Shown here one piece after another: positions 38,774 to 47,984 of a stretch of DNA of 64,000 bases. Below the pieces are notes generated by a model, which saw only the letters and a list, made by a program, of their open reading frames with translations, made no database searches and was not told where the DNA came from. This stretch comes from Epiperipatus broadwayi (taxonomy: Eukaryota; Onychophora; Udeonychophora; Euonychophora; Peripatidae): assembly GCA_028023455.1 (NCBI GenBank), contig JAQFVV010013326.1:92741-156740 (forward strand), read 5' to 3'. Positions within the stretch are counted from its first letter, which is position 1; the number at the start of each line of letters is the position of its first letter. The position numbers were made by a program, and so were the translations under genes.

Positions 38774-39012
38774 GTCAACATTATATGAAGCTTTTTGTTT
38801 GAGTGACAGCATTCTCAAATGCTATGATAAAGCTGTGAAGGAGATGGCTAACTTCTGATTAGCTCAGTGTTTTACAATTAACCCAAGGCATAATTTGTAA
38901 TTTCTTAAGGACAAATGTAATTTGTTTACAGATTAATAATTATGGCAATCTTTTTGTAAAAGATGTATTTCAAACAAAAAAGTACACCACATGTACAATA
39001 CTATTGTCAAGC

Positions 39013-39078
39013 ATTGCCACCTTGCAAGCAAGTACTTGGTTGCAGACATTTGTGGGTTCACGTTCCGGCCAGTGCTAT
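39013..39078 (+). repeat. tRNA-derived SINE head, degenerate
   Basis: GCATTGCC at the 5' side can pair with GGCCAGTGC at the 3' side, and TGGGTTCACGTTCC is a recognisable T arm. The anticodon region is scrambled. It faces a second SINE head in the opposite direction about 100 bp downstream. Confidence 0.45.
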
Positions 39079-39171
39079 GGCATATGAAAAAAAAGTACAT
39101 CACTATAGGAGATTGTCTATGAAAAATTTCTTCTTTAAAACAAACAACTTGCAGAAAGTTTTTTTTTTTCA

Positions 39172-39254
39172 TACGTCAAATGCGTTGACTGGAAAGCGAA
39201 CTTGGACCAGCTGCTTGGAAGGCAGCTATGCTAATCGCTAGGCCACCAATGCTT
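39172..39254 (-). repeat. tRNA-Gly(UCC)-derived SINE
   Basis: The minus strand reads GCATTGGTGGCCTAGCG, ATTAGCATAGCTGCC, TTCCAAGCAGCTGG, CAAGTTCGCTTTCC and CAACGC. That gives a D arm, an anticodon arm with UCC in TTCCA, a T arm and a paired acceptor, closely following tRNA-Gly. It continues ATTTGACGTATG plus poly-A, the same tail type as the copies at 61.7 and 62.9 kb, so this is a short SINE rather than a tRNA gene. Confidence 0.7.
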
Positions 39255-41790
39255 AATTAAGCTGTCATGAAGCAATTATCATTCACTGAAAAGTAATAGC
39301 TTTTGTACAAATGATAAGTAGAATACTATTTAAAACTTGAATAACAATAAATAATTTATTAATTTTTAAATTTTTTGCTTTCTTAGACAGTAACTAATCT
39401 TAAATATAAGCTTTTTAATAACATAAAATCCAAATATCTAATATTTCATTATTCTAACTTTTTGAATAGGTAAATAATGATGATATGCTCCATTGTTATC
39501 AGTAAAAACTTCATTTAGACATTTATTTTCATATTTTTAAAATGTCAAATAGTAACTTTTATAATTGAAATCATTAGGTATGTTTTATAATGTAAATTAA
39601 TTATGTAATATAAATTATATAATATATTGAAGCAGTCACTCTGTAGTCAAAGTGAGCTTCATGCCTTCCTTCCTAAAAACTAACCATTTACAAGGGTTCA
39701 AACCAGTAATTATATTTAATGTACTAACCTTGCCATTAACTTGTTGCAATGTATATATGTATATTTTAAAATATGTTAAAACGTTACTCTATAATAAATA
39801 TTTTATAATTTTGATTTTGATATTTTCATACTTTTAAATATTTTAAGCTTGGGTTGTTGTTTTTTTTAATTTTAAAAGAGAATTTGTTAATCATGTAAAG
39901 TTTTGTCATTTTTGTAAAAATTATTTGCATTTAATTTTACATTTGTAAAAATTTAAAAGAGAATATAACCAAGATGGCAGGTTCAAATCAACCCATTGTG
40001 AAGTTTTCTTCACTAATTAAATATTTAAATGCTTGATTTTCATTAATCAAAATATCGTTTTATCATAGTTTTACTTTTATAATTTAAAGACTTTAATTAA
40101 AAGTTTTGCTAATGAAAGTGATTTGAACCTTATCTTATATCTTACTTTTAATTAAAATGAACTGTAATCTGCTCAGGAATTTATTAATTGTCTCATCTGC
40201 CTCTGGGCAAATGAGCCAAAGCATTCTTGTAATAGCTTGTTTGGTATAAATAGTATAGATTGGAGATAAGATACAGAGTTTTAGTCTGAGTCTTACCATC
40301 TGAGTCTGAGTCATACAGTTGGACAGTATTGGTTTGTGCTTAGTTTTTAGAATATTTTCTGAGTAGGTCACCGAAATGTCTTTCCCTGGGCCTCTCGGAG
40401 CTGCCTCTAGTATGCTACTGCAAAATTCCTGCCATGGAAGAAGGCTGCCATCAGTGAAGAAGCAGTAGTGACCGAGATTGCTGACTACCAAGCTAAACCC
40501 TGTAAACTAAAGCTCAAAGAATGAACCACCTAGCCGTTGTAACATCGCCGAGGTAACAGTTCTATGCTTACCTATATCTGTGATAATTAATGTTTTTTTG
40601 TTATATATTTATACCTAATCTCTGTTTGAAAGTCTCTCTATAATCCTATACGTTATATATATGTAAATGCTTACATCTACTTAAGTTAAAATCTTACATT
40701 TTATTTAGTGCGGAAAATTTTATTATCATAATTATTTGCTTTTTATTTTTATATGTCATTCATATGCCAAATCAACTCAACTCCTCTAGCCTCTATTTTA
40801 GATTAGTCTTTAACACCCCCCCCCCCCATGCTTCTGGGATATTTTAATTATGTTAAAATATTTGTTTTAAAGTCATGGCTCGCTGGGTTGAGAAATAGTT
40901 AAATAATATTTCTGTTTATAGGCAGATTATTTTTTATACTGCCTTGAGTGTATTTTTATTCATTATAAATTTAATGTGATCCAAGAACGCTATTGCTTAA
41001 ATTCCAGATGTGATCCAAGAATGCTATTGCTTAAATTCCAGATAAGATATTTTTGAATAATAATGATCGTTTATTTTTATTCTGTAATAATTATTTATAT
41101 GTAGCATTTTTAGCATTATAGTATTCAACAATGCTTATTGATTCCAAATGCATGTGGGACCTGCTTAATGAAGGGAGATGTAATCGTATGTCATTAAGAC
41201 ATTCATTTAGTTTTAGATTTCAGTTATATAATTTGGTTTAGTATACAAGTCATGCTGTTACACCCGATTCAAATTTTATATTTAGGCCATTAATTATTTT
41301 GACGTCATTAAAGGATGCAACCTAGTTTCATAGCATTGCCAGCATGGATTAGCCATCATCATTATTTGCTTTGTCATAACTTGAGGATGATTGGGAACTC
41401 CGAATCCTTCACCTTCACTTATATATGTTTTAGCTGGCATAGGAAGTGCCCTAGGACAACTTTGGAAAAAGTAGTGGTAGCTCTGCATTGATACTCTATG
41501 CGGACAACTGCATTTCCCTCTTCTTGTGATCAAAGTGGCATCGATCATAGTTTGTTAAATGCATTATGTTAATTTATTCAAACACTAAAGTGTCTTTCTC
41601 ATGAATTCTTTTGTTTAGATCATTATTTAACCAAAATAGCATTTCTCTTTATAAGCTCATTTTATAATTTTTCTTTTTAAACATTGGCATATAAATAAAC
41701 CACACTATATATGTATAAGCATGATATCCCATAATAACTACAGATGCAAGCATAATCAAAATATTCTAGCATGAACTATATAAATAAAAT
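39255..41790. other. Intergenic DNA with two longer unexplained frames
   Basis: Mostly AT-rich. A minus-strand frame at 40,491-40,135 (118 codons) and one at 41,548-41,294 (84 codons) lie in less AT-rich patches. Neither shows a known motif, and the latter region is also readable on the plus strand. A 34-bp tandem duplication lies at 40,975-41,042 and a run of nine C at about 40,818. Confidence 0.5.
40135..40491 (-). CDS. Unidentified open frame of 118 codons
   Basis: It begins MVVSNLGHYCFFTDGSLLP and contains a Pro/Gly segment 'LEAAPRGPGKDISVTYSEN'. It is the longest ATG-started frame in the window that is neither low-complexity nor transposon-like, but I recognise no domain, and no promoter or splice context is visible. 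The underlying DNA is somewhat richer in G+C than its surroundings. A chance frame in old repeat sequence is as likely as a gene. Confidence 0.15.
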   Translation of the reverse strand: MVVSNLGHYCFFTDGSLLPWQEFCSSILEAAPRGPGKDISVTYSENILKTKHKPILSNCMTQTQMVRLRLKLCILSPIYTIYTKQAITRMLWLICPEADETINKFLSRLQFILIKSKI

Positions 41791-41815
41791 ATGTTTATTC
41801 AGATCTAGTTTCTTT

Positions 41816-41873
41816 ATTCCTGTCTTTCACTGACGATAGCAAATAGCTTGAAATCATGATCTGAAAGTGGAAT
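41816..41873 (+). ncRNA. Hammerhead ribozyme, array unit 1 (reference description)
   Basis: Order: ATTCC, internal loop TGT, CTTTCA (stem I 5' side); CTGACGA at 41,830-41,836; stem II TAGC/GCTT (three Watson-Crick pairs plus a T-T at its base) with loop AAATA; GAAA at 41,850-41,853; stem III A-T, T-A with loop CATG; cleavage expected after C41,861; then TGAAAG, a single T, GGAAT completing stem I. All fixed core bases of the hammerhead are present. The asymmetric internal loop in stem I is where natural hammerheads contact loop II. Confidence 0.92.
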
Positions 41874-42224
41874 TATAGTTAGAGATAGTGAATACTAACT
41901 ACTCTGACGTTTATGTAAACAAAACATACGCTTGATTGGCAGTCTTGGTAGGACGCCATCTGTGGACATAAATACAAGCATTAGCAAGTTTTTTAACTTG
42001 CATTTTTGTTTATCATAAATGTACCTTTGAGGTCTTTCTTGCAATGATATAGATTGCAGAGGCTTCTACTATGTGGTGATGCTGAACTGAGATCAGACCC
42101 ATGTAGCTATCTGGTTTGCTATGCTGAGTTTGAAGACATTACGTATCTAAAAAATTCACGCTTGCAAGCTGAATAGAAATTGTTTCATAAACGCTCAGAG
42201 TTTGTATTCAGATCTAGTTTCTTT

Positions 42225-42282
42225 ATTCCTGTCTTTCACTGACGATAGCAAATAGCTTGAAATCATGATCTGAAAGTGGAAT
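42225..42282 (+). ncRNA. Hammerhead ribozyme, array unit 2
   Basis: Core identical to unit 1 (CTGACGA at 42,239, cleavage after 42,270). The following monomer is 402 bp because TAGGACG is deleted at about 42,358. Confidence 0.92.
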
Positions 42283-42626
42283 TATAGTTAGAGATAGTGA
42301 ATACTAACTACTCTGACGTTTATGTAAACAAAACATACGCTTGATTGGCAGTCTTGGCCATCTGTGGACATAAATACAAGCGTTAGCAAGTTTTTTAACT
42401 TGCATTTTTGTTTATCATAAATGTACCTTTGAGGTCTTTCTTGCAATGATATAGATTGCAGAGGCTTCTACTATGTGGTGATTCTGAACTGAGATCAGAC
42501 CCATGTAGCTATCTGGTTTGCTATGCTGAGTTTGAAGACATTACGTGTCTAAAAAATTCACGCTTGCAAGCTGAATAGAAATTGTTTCATAAACGCTCAG
42601 AGTTTGTATTCAGATCTAGTTTCTTT

Positions 42627-42684
42627 ATTCCTGTCTTTCACTGACGATAGCAAATAGCTTGAAATCATGATCTGAAAGTGGAAT
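42627..42684 (+). ncRNA. Hammerhead ribozyme, array unit 3
   Basis: Core identical (CTGACGA at 42,641, cleavage after 42,672). This unit is the most diverged outside the ribozyme (CTCTGATG, TGGCTTGC, GACTTTACATG variants). Confidence 0.92.
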
Positions 42685-43035
42685 TATAGTTAGAGATAGT
42701 GAATACTAACTACTCTGATGTTTATGTAAACAAAACATACGCTTGATTGGCAGTCTTGGTAGGACGCCATCTGTGGACATAAATACAAGCATTAGCAAGT
42801 TTTTTAACTTGCATTTTTGTTTATCATAAATGTACCTTTGAGGTCTTTCTTGCAATGATATAGATTGCAGAGGCTTCTACTATGTGGTGATGCTGAACTG
42901 AGATCAGACCCATGTAGCTATCTGGCTTGCTATGCTGAGTTTGAAGACTTTACATGTCTAAAAAATTCACGCTTGCAAGCTGAATAGAAATTGTTTCATA
43001 AACGCTCAGAGTTTGTATTTAGATCTAGTTTCTTT

Positions 43036-43093
43036 ATTCCTGTCTTTCACTGACGATAGCAAATAGCTTGAAATCATGATCTGAAAGTGGAAT
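43036..43093 (+). ncRNA. Hammerhead ribozyme, array unit 4
   Basis: Core identical (CTGACGA at 43,050, cleavage after 43,081). A T replaces C just upstream of AGATCTAG at 43,020, outside the fold. Confidence 0.92.
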
Positions 43094-43444
43094 TATAGTT
43101 AGAGATAGTGAATACTAACTACTCTGACGTTTATGTAAACAAAACATACGCTTGATTGGCAGTCTTGGTAGGACGCCATCTGTGGACATAAATACAAGCG
43201 TTAGCAAGTTTTTTAACTTGCATTTTTGTTTATCATAAATGTACCTTTGAGGTCTTTCTTGCAATGATATAGATTGCAGAGGCTTCTACTATGTGGTGAT
43301 GCTGAACTGAGATCAGACCCATGTAGCTATCTGGTTTGCTATGCTGAGTTTGAAGACATTACGTGTCTAAAAAATTCACGCTTGCAAGCTGAATAGAAAT
43401 TGTTTCATAAACGCTCAGAGTTTGTATTCAGATCTAGTTTCTTT

Positions 43445-43502
43445 ATTCCTGTCTTTCACTGACAATAGCAAATAGCTTGAAATCATGATCTGAAAGTGGA
43501 AT
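43445..43502 (+). ncRNA. Hammerhead ribozyme, array unit 5, predicted inactive (G8 to A)
   Basis: The core reads CTGACAA at 43,459-43,465. The change hits G8, which acts as general acid in the hammerhead, so cleavage should be lost or very slow. Everything else in the fold is intact. A transcript would yield a double-length 818-nt product spanning this site. Confidence 0.9.
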
Positions 43503-43853
43503 TATAGTTAGAGATAGTGAATACTAACTACTCTGACGTTTATGTAAACAAAACATACGCTTGATTGACAGTCTTGGTAGGACGCCATCTGTGGACATAA
43601 ATACAAGCGTTAGCAAGTTTTTTAACTTGCATTTTTGTTTATCATAAATGTACCTTTGAGGTCTTTCTTGCAATGATATAGATTGCAGAGGCTTCTACTA
43701 TGTGGTGATGCTGAACTGAGATCAGACCCATGTAGCTATCTGGTTTGCTATGCTGAGTTTGAAGACATTACGTGTCTAAAAAATTCACGCTTGCAAGCTG
43801 AATAGAAATTGTTTCATAAACGCTCAGAGTTTGTATTCAGATCTAGTTTCTTT

Positions 43854-43911
43854 ATTCCTGTCTTTCACTGACGATAGCAAATAGCTTGAAATCATGATCT
43901 GAAAGTGGAAT
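43854..43911 (+). ncRNA. Hammerhead ribozyme, array unit 6
   Basis: Core identical (CTGACGA at 43,868, cleavage after 43,899). Downstream in the same monomer the small hairpin at 44,025 has its loop inverted from TTTT to AAAA and one extra T, giving a 410-bp spacing. Confidence 0.92.
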
Positions 43912-44263
43912 TATAGTTAGAGATAGTGAATACTAACTACTCTGACGTTTATGTAAACAAAACATACGCTTGATTGGCAGTCTTGGTAGGACGCCATCTG
44001 TGGACATAAATACAAGCGTTAGCAAGTTAAAAAACTTGCTATTTTTGTTTATCATAAATGTACCTTTGAGGTCTTTCTTGCAATGATATAGATTGCAGAG
44101 GCTTCTACTATGTGGTGATGCTGAACTGAGATCAGACCCATGTAGCTATCTGGTTTGCTATGCTGAGTTTGAAGACATTACGTGTCTAAAAAATTCACGC
44201 TTGCAAGCTGAATAGAAATTGTTTCATAAACGCTCAGAGTTTGTATTCAGATCTAGTTTCTTT

Positions 44264-44321
44264 ATTCCTGTCTTTCACTGACGATAGCAAATAGCTTGAA
44301 ATCATGATCTGAAAGTGGAAT
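44264..44321 (+). ncRNA. Hammerhead ribozyme, array unit 7
   Basis: Core identical (CTGACGA at 44,278, cleavage after 44,309). Shares the GATTGACAG variant with unit 5 although the two are not adjacent. Confidence 0.92.
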
Positions 44322-44672
44322 TATAGTTAGAGATAGTGAATACTAACTACTCTGACGTTTATGTAAACAAAACATACGCTTGATTGACAGTCTTGGTAGG
44401 ACGCCATCTGTGGACATAAATACAAGCTTTAGCAAGTTTTTTAACTTGCATTTTTGTTTATCATAAATGTACCTTTGAGGTCTTTCTTGCAATGATATAG
44501 ATTGCAGAGGCTTCTACTATGTGGTGATGCTGAACTGAGATCAGACCCATGTAGCTATCTGGTTTGCTATGCTGAGTTTGAAGACATTACGTGTCTAAAA
44601 AATTCACGCTTGCAAGCTGAATAGAAATTGTTTCATAAACGCTCAGAGTTTGTATTCAGATCTAGTTTCTTT

Positions 44673-44730
44673 ATTCCTGTCTTTCACTGACGATAGCAAA
44701 TAGCTTGAAATCATGATCTGAAAGTGGAAT
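44673..44730 (+). ncRNA. Hammerhead ribozyme, array unit 8
   Basis: Core identical (CTGACGA at 44,687, cleavage after 44,718). The monomer matches the array consensus. Confidence 0.92.
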
Positions 44731-45081
44731 TATAGTTAGAGATAGTGAATACTAACTACTCTGACGTTTATGTAAACAAAACATACGCTTGATTGGCAGT
44801 CTTGGTAGGACGCCATCTGTGGACATAAATACAAGCGTTAGCAAGTTTTTTAACTTGCATTTTTGTTTATCATAAATGTACCTTTGAGGTCTTTCTTGCA
44901 ATGATATAGATTGCAGAGGCTTCTACTATGTGGTGATGCTGAACTGAGATCAGACCCATGTAGCTATCTGGTTTGCTATGCTGAGTTTGAAGACATTACG
45001 TGTCTAAAAAATTCACGCTTGCAAGCTGAATAGAAATTGTTTCATAAACGCTCAGAGTTTGTATTCAGATCTAGTTTCTTT

Positions 45082-45139
45082 ATTCCTGTCTTTCACTGAC
45101 GATAGCAAATAGCTTGAAATCATGATCTGAAAGTGGAAT
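45082..45139 (+). ncRNA. Hammerhead ribozyme, array unit 9
   Basis: Core identical (CTGACGA at 45,096, cleavage after 45,127). Carries CTTGTAATG instead of CTTGCAATG, shared only with unit 10. Confidence 0.92.
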
Positions 45140-45490
45140 TATAGTTAGAGATAGTGAATACTAACTACTCTGACGTTTATGTAAACAAAACATACGCTTG
45201 ATTGGCAGTCTTGGTAGGACGCCATCTGTGGACATAAATACAAGCGTTAGCAAGTTTTTTAACTTGCATTTTTGTTTATCATAAATGTACCTTTGAGGTC
45301 TTTCTTGTAATGATATAGATTGCAGAGGCTTCTACTATGTGGTGATGCTGAACTGAGATCAGACCCATGTAGCTATCTGGTTTGCTATGCTGAGTTTGAA
45401 GACATTACGTGTCTAAAAAATTCACGCTTGCAAGCTGAATAGAAATTGTTTCATAAACGCTCAGAGTTTGTATTCAGATCTAGTTTCTTT

Positions 45491-45548
45491 ATTCCTGTCT
45501 TTCACTGACGATAGCAAATAGCTTGAAATCATGATCTGAAAGTGGAAT
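45491..45548 (+). ncRNA. Hammerhead ribozyme, array unit 10
   Basis: Core identical (CTGACGA at 45,505, cleavage after 45,536). The CTTGTAATG variant shared with unit 9 breaks one pair of the TTGCAAT/ATTGCA hairpin and suggests a local duplication of one unit. Confidence 0.92.
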
Positions 45549-45899
45549 TATAGTTAGAGATAGTGAATACTAACTACTCTGACGTTTATGTAAACAAAAC
45601 ATACGCTTGATTGGCAGTCTTGGTAGGACGCCATCTGTGGACATAAATACAAGCGTTAGCAAGTTTTTTAACTTGCATTTTTGTTTATCATAAATGTACC
45701 TTTGAGGTCTTTCTTGTAATGATATAGATTGCAGAGGCTTCTACTATGTGGTGATGCTGAACTGAGATCAGACCCATGTAGCTATCTGGTTTGCTATGCT
45801 GAGTTTGAAGACATTACGTGTCTAAAAAATTCACGCTTGCAAGCTGAATAGAAATTGTTTCATAAACGCTCAGAGTTTGTATTCAGATCTAGTTTCTTT

Positions 45900-45957
45900 A
45901 TTCCTGTCTTTCACTGACGATAGCAAATAGCTTGAAATCATGATCTGAAAGTGGAAT
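45900..45957 (+). ncRNA. Hammerhead ribozyme, array unit 11 (last, partial monomer)
   Basis: Core identical (CTGACGA at 45,914, cleavage after 45,945). The monomer runs only to GTGGACAT at 46,053, about 110 bp past the cleavage site, where (TA)n and PLE sequence take over. Confidence 0.92.
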
Positions 45958-46059
45958 TATAGTTAGAGATAGTGAATACTAACTACTCTGACGTTTATGT
46001 AAACAAAACATACGCTTGATTGGCAGTCTTGGTAGGACGCCATCTGTGGACATATATAT

Positions 46060-46190
46060 ATATGTTAATTCTAATATTTTCACAGATAAAAGATGTCATA
46101 TTATTATTACTATTTGCGGGATATTCTGTGTAGTGAAAAAGCTAAATACTGACATTTCAGTACAATATCAAGTACCTTCCTCAGAGCGTC
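46060..46190 (-). other. PLE 3' UTR with a hairpin-GAAA motif
   Basis: On the minus strand, right after the endonuclease frame ends, CTGAGGA is followed by AGGTAC, a loop, GTACT and GAAATG (about 46,150-46,187). Similar 'CTGA.GA, stem, GAAA' arrangements follow the endonuclease remnant at 50,440 and occur at 61,503. The distal flanks do not pair as a true hammerhead. The 3' end runs into (TA)n at 46,053-46,064. Confidence 0.5.
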
Positions 46191-47690
46191 CTCTTTCTCA
46201 AATCATAAAAATGCATGTGAGATTTAAAATCATTTTTATCGTTTTCTTTCTCCTCATATTTAAATTCTATTGGTTGAGAAGTTTTAAAATTTATTTTCTC
46301 TTCCAATAGCTTCTTCCAAATGTTGTTAATCTTCTTTAATTCACACCTTGCATTTATGCTCTTGGGCCTTTTAAAAATCTCTATATCTTCTCTTAGCAAC
46401 CTCTGGTCATATTGTTCAATTTTTCTAAAATATTTGTTTTTTCAAAATTGATTTCATGATTTGTTAATTTAATATGAGAATAAATAGCTGATGAATTGGA
46501 TTTTTCTTTCACTGCCAGAATGTGTTCTTCCTTTCTAATATTTATTCTACGATTAGTCTGTCCTATATATGTATGTGGACAGACCCTCATGTAATTCCAT
46601 ATGCACCATGACATTTCAAAGCAATTTTATCTTTAGGAAGTGGAAATATTTCACTAATATTTTTATAAGTAGTGTAAATTGTGTGAATATTATTATTCTT
46701 TAAAATGTTACCAATTCTATCAGTTACTCCTTTTATATATGGCAGAATTGTCTTAATTTTTGATGAATCAAAATCTTTTTTCTTTTGATATGTATAAGCC
46801 CTATTAATAATGTTGTAATTAAAACCATTATGAAGAAGCATTTTATTAGTAGTAAAAAGGTCCCGGTGACAATGGCTATCATCAGAAAGTCTCTTTGTTC
46901 TATGCAATAATGTCTTTGCCACTGAAAATAGTTGTGCAGGATGGTGATGAGAGGAAAAATGCAGATATCTCCCAGTGTGTGTTGGTTTTTTATATATACC
47001 ATGGGATAAAGAACCATCTTCGCTTCTTTCAATCAAAACTTCTAAAAAAGGTAATTGATTATTATTTTCTATTTCCATGGTAAATTTAATATTGTTGTGG
47101 AAAGTGTTTAAAAAATTAAAAAAGTCATCAAGAGCATGCTTACCATGAGGCCAAATAACAAAGGTATCATCAACATACCTCAGCCATATAGATGGTTTTT
47201 TAACTGCTAAAGTCAAAATTTTATTTTCCAAATCCTCCATAAAATAGAAGCTAATGCTGGAGAAATTGGTGAACCCATAGCTAGACCTGATGTTTGTTTA
47301 TACATCTGCCCATCAAAAACAAAAAAATGTATTCAATAAGCAGTGTTCAATCAAAACCATAGCAAAATTAGGCAACTGAATATTTTTTAAAACTTGAATC
47401 GCTTCATTTACAGGTACACTAGTAAAAAGTGAAACAATGTCAAAACTTACCAAAATATCATTCTTAGTCAATTTAATATCCTGGATAAGCTCAAGAAAAT
47501 GATTAGCATCTTTAACATATGATGACATCGTTGTTAAATGCAGCTGTAAAAAAGAAGTCCAAAAACGAGCTATTGTCTGTGTAAGTGAACCAACTGCATT
47601 TACAATCGCAAATAGTAATAATAATATGATATATATAATGATAAAAGAAATACTACATTTTAAATTCTTTAGAAGCACTTTCAATTACAT
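46181..47690 (-). pseudogene. Penelope-like element: reverse transcriptase plus GIY-YIG endonuclease
   Basis: This is the best-preserved coding element in the window. On the minus strand the polymerase starts with 'AIVNAVGSLTQTIARFWTSF' (about 47,610), then motif A 'DILVSFDIVSLFTSVPV' and motif B 'SGLAMGSPISPALASI' (about 47,290-47,250). A frameshift near 47,240 leads into a 217-codon frame with 'WLRYVDDTFVIW' (YVDD, complement of 47,166-47,177) and the PLE-typical 'NNQLPFLEVLIERSEDGSLSHGIYKKPTHT'. That frame ends at 'KCHGAYGIT' (GIY-like), and a second frameshift near 46,600 leads to 'CPHTYIGQTNRRINIRKEEH' (YIG). A third change of frame near 46,395 gives the endonuclease tail 'REDIEIFKRPKSINARCE'. 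PLEs copy themselves by target-primed reverse transcription using this nuclease. Catalytic residues remain but three frame breaks disable this copy. Confidence 0.9.
46587..47240 (-). CDS. Longest intact frame of the PLE: polymerase motif C, thumb and linker
   Basis: 217 codons from MEDLENKILTLAVKK to 'KCHGAYGIT'. YVDD is at residues 22-25, followed by the 'LPFLEVLI' segment at about 63-70 and 'GIYKKPTHTGRYLHFSSHHH' at about 81-100, both diagnostic of PLE polymerases. The last residues are the start of the GIY-YIG nuclease. It is part of the larger broken gene, not an independent protein; the frame opens only because of a frameshift just upstream of the first Met. Confidence 0.85.
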   Translation of the reverse strand: MEDLENKILTLAVKKPSIWLRYVDDTFVIWPHGKHALDDFFNFLNTFHNNIKFTMEIENNNQLPFLEVLIERSEDGSLSHGIYKKPTHTGRYLHFSSHHHPAQLFSVAKTLLHRTKRLSDDSHCHRDLFTTNKMLLHNGFNYNIINRAYTYQKKKDFDSSKIKTILPYIKGVTDRIGNILKNNNIHTIYTTYKNISEIFPLPKDKIALKCHGAYGIT

Positions 47691-47742
47691 AAGTAAACCT
47701 CTTCAGCTTTAATGGAATTTCAAAATTTTTTTGAACTTAATG

Positions 47743-47934
47743 TTATGTAAATTTCCATAAGCTGTGTATGACCGTATTTGTAACTTGCCTATTAATAATA
47801 TTATCTTTATATTTTTGTAATAAAATTGCCTCTTTAATATAAGAGTGATAAACTTTTAAATATTGAACTCTTTGATAATGAACTTTTAAAGGTTGGCTAT
47901 GATAAAAACCAAATTTTGCATACAGTAAATTCAT
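47743..47934 (-). pseudogene. PLE endonuclease C-terminal fragment
   Basis: The minus frame ends 'KEAILLQKYKDNIINRQVTN', then 'TVIHSLWK'. Nearly the same string is encoded on the plus strand at about 48,425-48,500. It is the tail of a PLE endonuclease of a different subfamily from the element at 46.18-47.69, placed just upstream of it in the same direction, as if one element inserted behind another. Confidence 0.6.
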
Positions 47935-47984
47935 TTAATAATAAGAAGAGGGTTTGCGATGTTACCTTAGATAATAAAAAAATG

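Larger units (their letters stand above)
41796..46053 (+). repeat. Tandem array of a 409-bp hammerhead-ribozyme repeat (retrozyme-like)
   Basis: Ten full units plus a partial one, at spacings 409, 402, 409, 409, 409, 410, 409, 409, 409, 409 measured between ribozyme starts (41,830 to 45,914). Units differ by only a few substitutions, so the array is recent or homogenised. Each unit contains a type I hammerhead, a TTGCAAT...ATTGCA hairpin, a GCAAGTT/AACTTGC hairpin with a 4-nt loop, and AGACA/TGTCT. There is no open frame. Self-cleavage of a plus-strand transcript would release 409-nt monomers. Tandem, non-coding hammerhead repeats of this size, processed to circular RNA, are known in animals as retrozymes. 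The array begins at about 41,796 and stops at 46,053, a few bases from a PLE 3' end. Confidence 0.93.

Noticed and set aside
41294-41548. 84-codon minus-strand frame starting MIDATLITRRGKCSC
   Set aside because: The composition looks less random than elsewhere, but the plus strand is equally readable and I recognise no family. It may be an old repeat, so it was left out as a gene.
41796-46053. Interpretation of the 409-bp array as a CRISPR-like or centromeric satellite
   Set aside because: The unit is far too long and uniform for CRISPR, the DNA is eukaryotic, and the ribozyme in each unit gives a specific explanation. A satellite role is not excluded but is not needed.
46016-46309. 97-codon plus-strand frame over the PLE 3' end
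   Set aside because: It is the antisense shadow of the PLE endonuclease tail and 3' UTR.
46895-47083. Plus- and minus-strand frames overlapping the PLE polymerase in other phases
   Set aside because: The 217-codon frame with YVDD is clearly the real one; these are shadows.
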